Made by a program: the position numbers and the translations under genes. Of a stretch of DNA of 64,000 nucleotides, positions 61,753 through 64,000 are shown one piece after another. Source of the DNA: Maratus speciosus. Its lineage: Eukaryota > Arthropoda > Arachnida > Araneae > Salticidae. Position 1 is the stretch's first letter. Each line of letters opens with the position of its first letter. Below the pieces are notes generated by a model, which had not been told where the DNA came from, searched no databases, and saw nothing but the letters and a program-made list of their open reading frames with translations. The stretch is taken from the NCBI GenBank assembly GCA_963932465.1, contig OZ010796.1, positions 76,838,974-76,902,973 on the forward strand, given 5' to 3'.

Positions 61753-61833
61753 AAAATTTACTATGAACATTCGGTAAATTCGATGTCCACACCCCCCCAA
61801 ACGAAATGCTCTAGCTACGCCACTGGTGGTGCC

Positions 61834-62339
61834 ATTGTTAGTGATAAACAATTCAATTGAGAAATCGAGCCATGGGAAAAAGTCATGGATTTGGCACTAG
61901 GAAGTGAATGTCCAATGCAGTACATAACAGCGTTTTAAAAAATTCTTCTGAAATTTTAGATTTGTTTAACAGATAAAATTTGAACATTTCTTAACGAACA
62001 GAAATTTTAAAGATTTTTAAATTACTTAAAATTTAAGAAGACTTTTTTAAAAATGCATCGGCACCACTGTAAGATTGCAATCGTACTTTGTTTACTTATA
62101 TTGTGGTATATTATGTTAGAGGTTTCTACGGGCCTAAGGCTGGCTTAGGCCAGTTTTCTTTCATGAGACATGGGCCAGGCTAGAGTTTTTATTTTTTCAG
62201 GTTTGGAGTTCTTTCTTTTCTCCCGTGTGCATTCTCCCCATGCCAATTTATTTATTTAAAAAAAATGACTGTTTTTATTACTTTTTTATGTGTATATGTT
62301 TAATAAATGCTTAATTTGTTGAATAATTAGCAGATAATT
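61834..62339. other. No gene seen; one TAGAG-like end
   Basis: 62118-62200 reads tagaggtttctacgggccta with aggctggcttaggcc, like the left end of the TAGAG family, without a right partner. The rest is AT-rich. Confidence 0.45.
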
Positions 62340-62344
62340 TTAGT

Positions 62345-63115
62345 CAGTCGATTGCGGCAAAAGATCGCGTATTTCGCCAATCGGTCGTTGGAAAAATCGA
62401 CAATTTCGTCCCTCAGTCGTGGCAAAAGATCGCGCACTCCGTCAGTCAGTCGTGGCAAAAGATCCCAAACTCCGTCAGTCAGTAGCGGTAACGCAAATGA
62501 TCGCAAATTTCGTCAGTCAGTCGCGGCAAAATATCGCAAATTTCGTCAGTCAGTCGCGGCAAAATATCGCGAATTTCGTCAGTCAGTCGCGGCAAAATAT
62601 CGCGAATTTCGTCAGTCAATCGCGGCAAAAGATCGCGAATTTCTCCCATCAGTCGCGGGAAAATATCGAAAATTTCGTCACTCAGTCGTTGCGAAAGACC
62701 GCGAATTTTACCAGTCAGTCGAGGGAAAAAATCGCGAATTTCGTCAGTCAGTCGTTACAAAACATCGCGAATTTCGTCAGCCAGTCGTTGCAAAACATCG
62801 CGAATTTCGTCAGCCAGTCGTTGCAAAACATCGCGAATTTCGTCAGCCAGTCGTTGCAAAACATCGCGAATTTAGTCAGTCAGTCGTTGCAAAAAATCAC
62901 GAATTTTGTCAGTCAGTCAGTCACGACAAAACATCGCGAATTTCGTCAGTTAGTCACGGCAAAACATCGCGAATTTCGCCAGTCAGTCGTTGCAAAACAT
63001 CGCGAATTTCGCCAGTCAGTCGTTGCAAAAAATCGCGAATTTCGCCAGTCAGTCGTTGCAAAAAATCGCGAATTTCGTCAGTCAGTTGCAGCAAAAAATA
63101 GTGAATTTCACGATT
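62345..63115 (+). repeat. Minisatellite, 33-bp unit (about 23 copies)
   Basis: The unit core is atcgcgaatttcgtcag with cagtcgttgcaaaa or cagtcgcggcaaaa. Adjacent copies are near-identical at 62755-62880. 33 is a multiple of three, so two plus-strand frames stay open for about 250 codons, translating as REFRQPVVAKH-type and NIANFVSQSLQ-type repeats. No start context, flanking exon or non-repeat coding supports a protein. The core gcaaaagatcgcgaatttc is shared with the 30-bp unit of the hAT elements. Confidence 0.92.
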
Positions 63116-64000
63116 GTTCGACGTGGCAGATTGATGAATTTTGTCAATCGGTCGTGGAAAGAATTCTTTATTAGCCAATCGGTTGTGGATAAAAAAAATC
63201 GTTTTGTAATTTCACACAATTATATTAATCAAGGTGGTTTTTGCTCTGTGGAGATGAAAAAAATTCCATTTTTATAAATTTATTACAAATTAATAAAGTA
63301 AAAGTAAATTAAGTAACCTTTATTGAAATTATGTTTGTATGGGTAAATGCTGGTGTTTTCAAGTGAGTGAAGAGTCACTTTAAGCCCGTTAAACTACTTA
63401 ACATCTTTAATCTGTACTTAAATTTTTAAAGATACTCCATTTCACTATTCTTCCACAGTAATTTAAATAAGTTCAAAGACCGCCGTGAAATAAGCAGCAG
63501 TTTTTATTTTAATTTGGTCAATTACTATTGATGATAAACTTTGAACTCAATTTACCCCAAATCAAAATTTTGTCACTTGTATCCCTTGGCTTCTGGGGTT
63601 CTCATATATAAAAGCAATGCAGCTTTTATATATTTTTTAAAAGTTTGATCAAGAATAACGTTTGAGTGTGTGTGTGTGAAAGGAGGGGAGGCAGCGAAGG
63701 AGTAAAAAAAAAATCTTTATATTACAGAGCTTTTAAACGGGGTGAAATATAGCTAAGTAAAAGGGTAGGTTTTTAAATTACCTAATTTTTAAGGTGTAGG
63801 GGGGGGGGGTAGGTAATTTATAGATTCTTTCACTTCTCTACATGTATAGCTTACATATATAAGTAAAGGTGCTCATATATATATATATTAACTAGCGCAA
63901 TATAAAAGCTACTTATGTAGGGAGTTTAAAGATTTGTCCCCTTCCATTGATGTCACGTTGCTATTAGCAACGACTGATACTATAGCATCTGGAGCACACA
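63116..64000. other. No gene seen
   Basis: AT-rich with a G run at 63801-63810 and a (TA)n at 63873-63888. No recognisable element. Confidence 0.5.

Larger units (their letters stand above)
51098..61825. mobile_element. 10.7-kb composite insertion with hAT-type ends and 8-bp target duplication
   Basis: The left end CAGGGACGTAGCTACAGG and (reverse complement of the right end) CAGTGGCGTAGCTAGAGC are inverted. Subterminal text also agrees: ggtgtgg then cggtaaactcatatac at the left, ggtgtgg then ttaccgaatgttcat reading in from the right. The 8-bp sequence gtggtgcc stands at 51090-51097 and 61826-61833. CAGTGGCGTAGC ends with 8-bp duplications are typical of hAT. The interior holds several nested elements and no recognisable transposase. 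Confidence 0.85.

Noticed and set aside
61834..61920. Continuation of the inverted-repeat arm beyond the 10.7-kb insertion
   Set aside because: After the 8-bp duplication the sequence resembles the expected arm continuation only weakly, so I do not claim homology.
62345..63180. Two overlapping plus-strand frames of about 250 codons
   Set aside because: They arise because the repeat unit (33 bp) is a multiple of three. Both frames are equally open, and there is no non-repeat coding, splice context or start context.

Overview
The window is AT-rich, intron/intergenic-type eukaryotic DNA built almost entirely of transposable elements and tandem repeats. It contains no operons, no ribosome-binding-site-led genes and no intact long reading frame. 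The element mix (hAT, Tc1/mariner, pogo-like, piggyBac/TTAA-type, Penelope-like, tRNA-derived SINE, Helentron-like) points to an invertebrate animal, most likely an arthropod. The sequence alone does not identify the species. All calls were made by eye; identities and copy counts are approximate.

Layout. 1-613 is a broken hAT transposase (minus strand). 786-1035 is a near-perfect 80-bp inverted repeat enclosing a tRNA-like gene. 1.4-5 kb holds a tandem array, a dispersed repeat cut by a small hAT MITE, and TA- and TTAA-flanked inverted-repeat elements. 5.3-7.9 kb is a tandem array containing a ~750-bp palindrome. This array is interrupted by a 9.24-kb insertion (7919-17162) with hAT-type ends and a perfect 8-bp target duplication, and resumes at 17163. 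The insertion carries a ~328-bp satellite array (9.8-12.6 kb), a 1.5-kb fold-back (12.6-14.1 kb) and older fragments. 17.8-27 kb is mostly featureless AT-rich DNA with a few repeat relics. 27.1-29.5 kb is an inverted-repeat element containing a nested hAT element and a nested TA MITE, with a SINE immediately beside it. 30.8-31.8 kb is a decayed Penelope-like element (reverse transcriptase plus GIY-YIG nuclease), followed by a TTAA MITE and two inverted Tc1-like elements (32.0-36.9 kb).

37-49 kb holds more TTAA and TA elements, a hAT-ended element carrying a 30-bp minisatellite (38684-39777), a ~30-bp minisatellite at 40.6 kb, a Helentron-like element, a 2.6-kb TTAA-flanked element with decayed coding sequence, and a pogo-like element. 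49.2-51.1 kb is an inverted-repeat element whose arms carry tRNA-like promoters and whose spacer holds an exon-like reading frame. A second very large hAT-ended insertion (51098-61825, 10.7 kb, perfect 8-bp duplication) begins at the outer edge of that element. It contains the second, inverted copy of the minisatellite-bearing hAT element and a long Helentron-like copy. 62.3-63.1 kb is a 33-bp minisatellite related to the 30-bp one.

No functional host gene can be demonstrated. The only protein-coding remnants I can support are the hAT transposase, the Penelope-like element, a decayed unknown protein at 42.5-43.9 kb, and a possible exon at 49.7-50.0 kb. The main interest is the nested insertion history, which can be read from exact target duplications and from uninterrupted paralogous sites within the same window.
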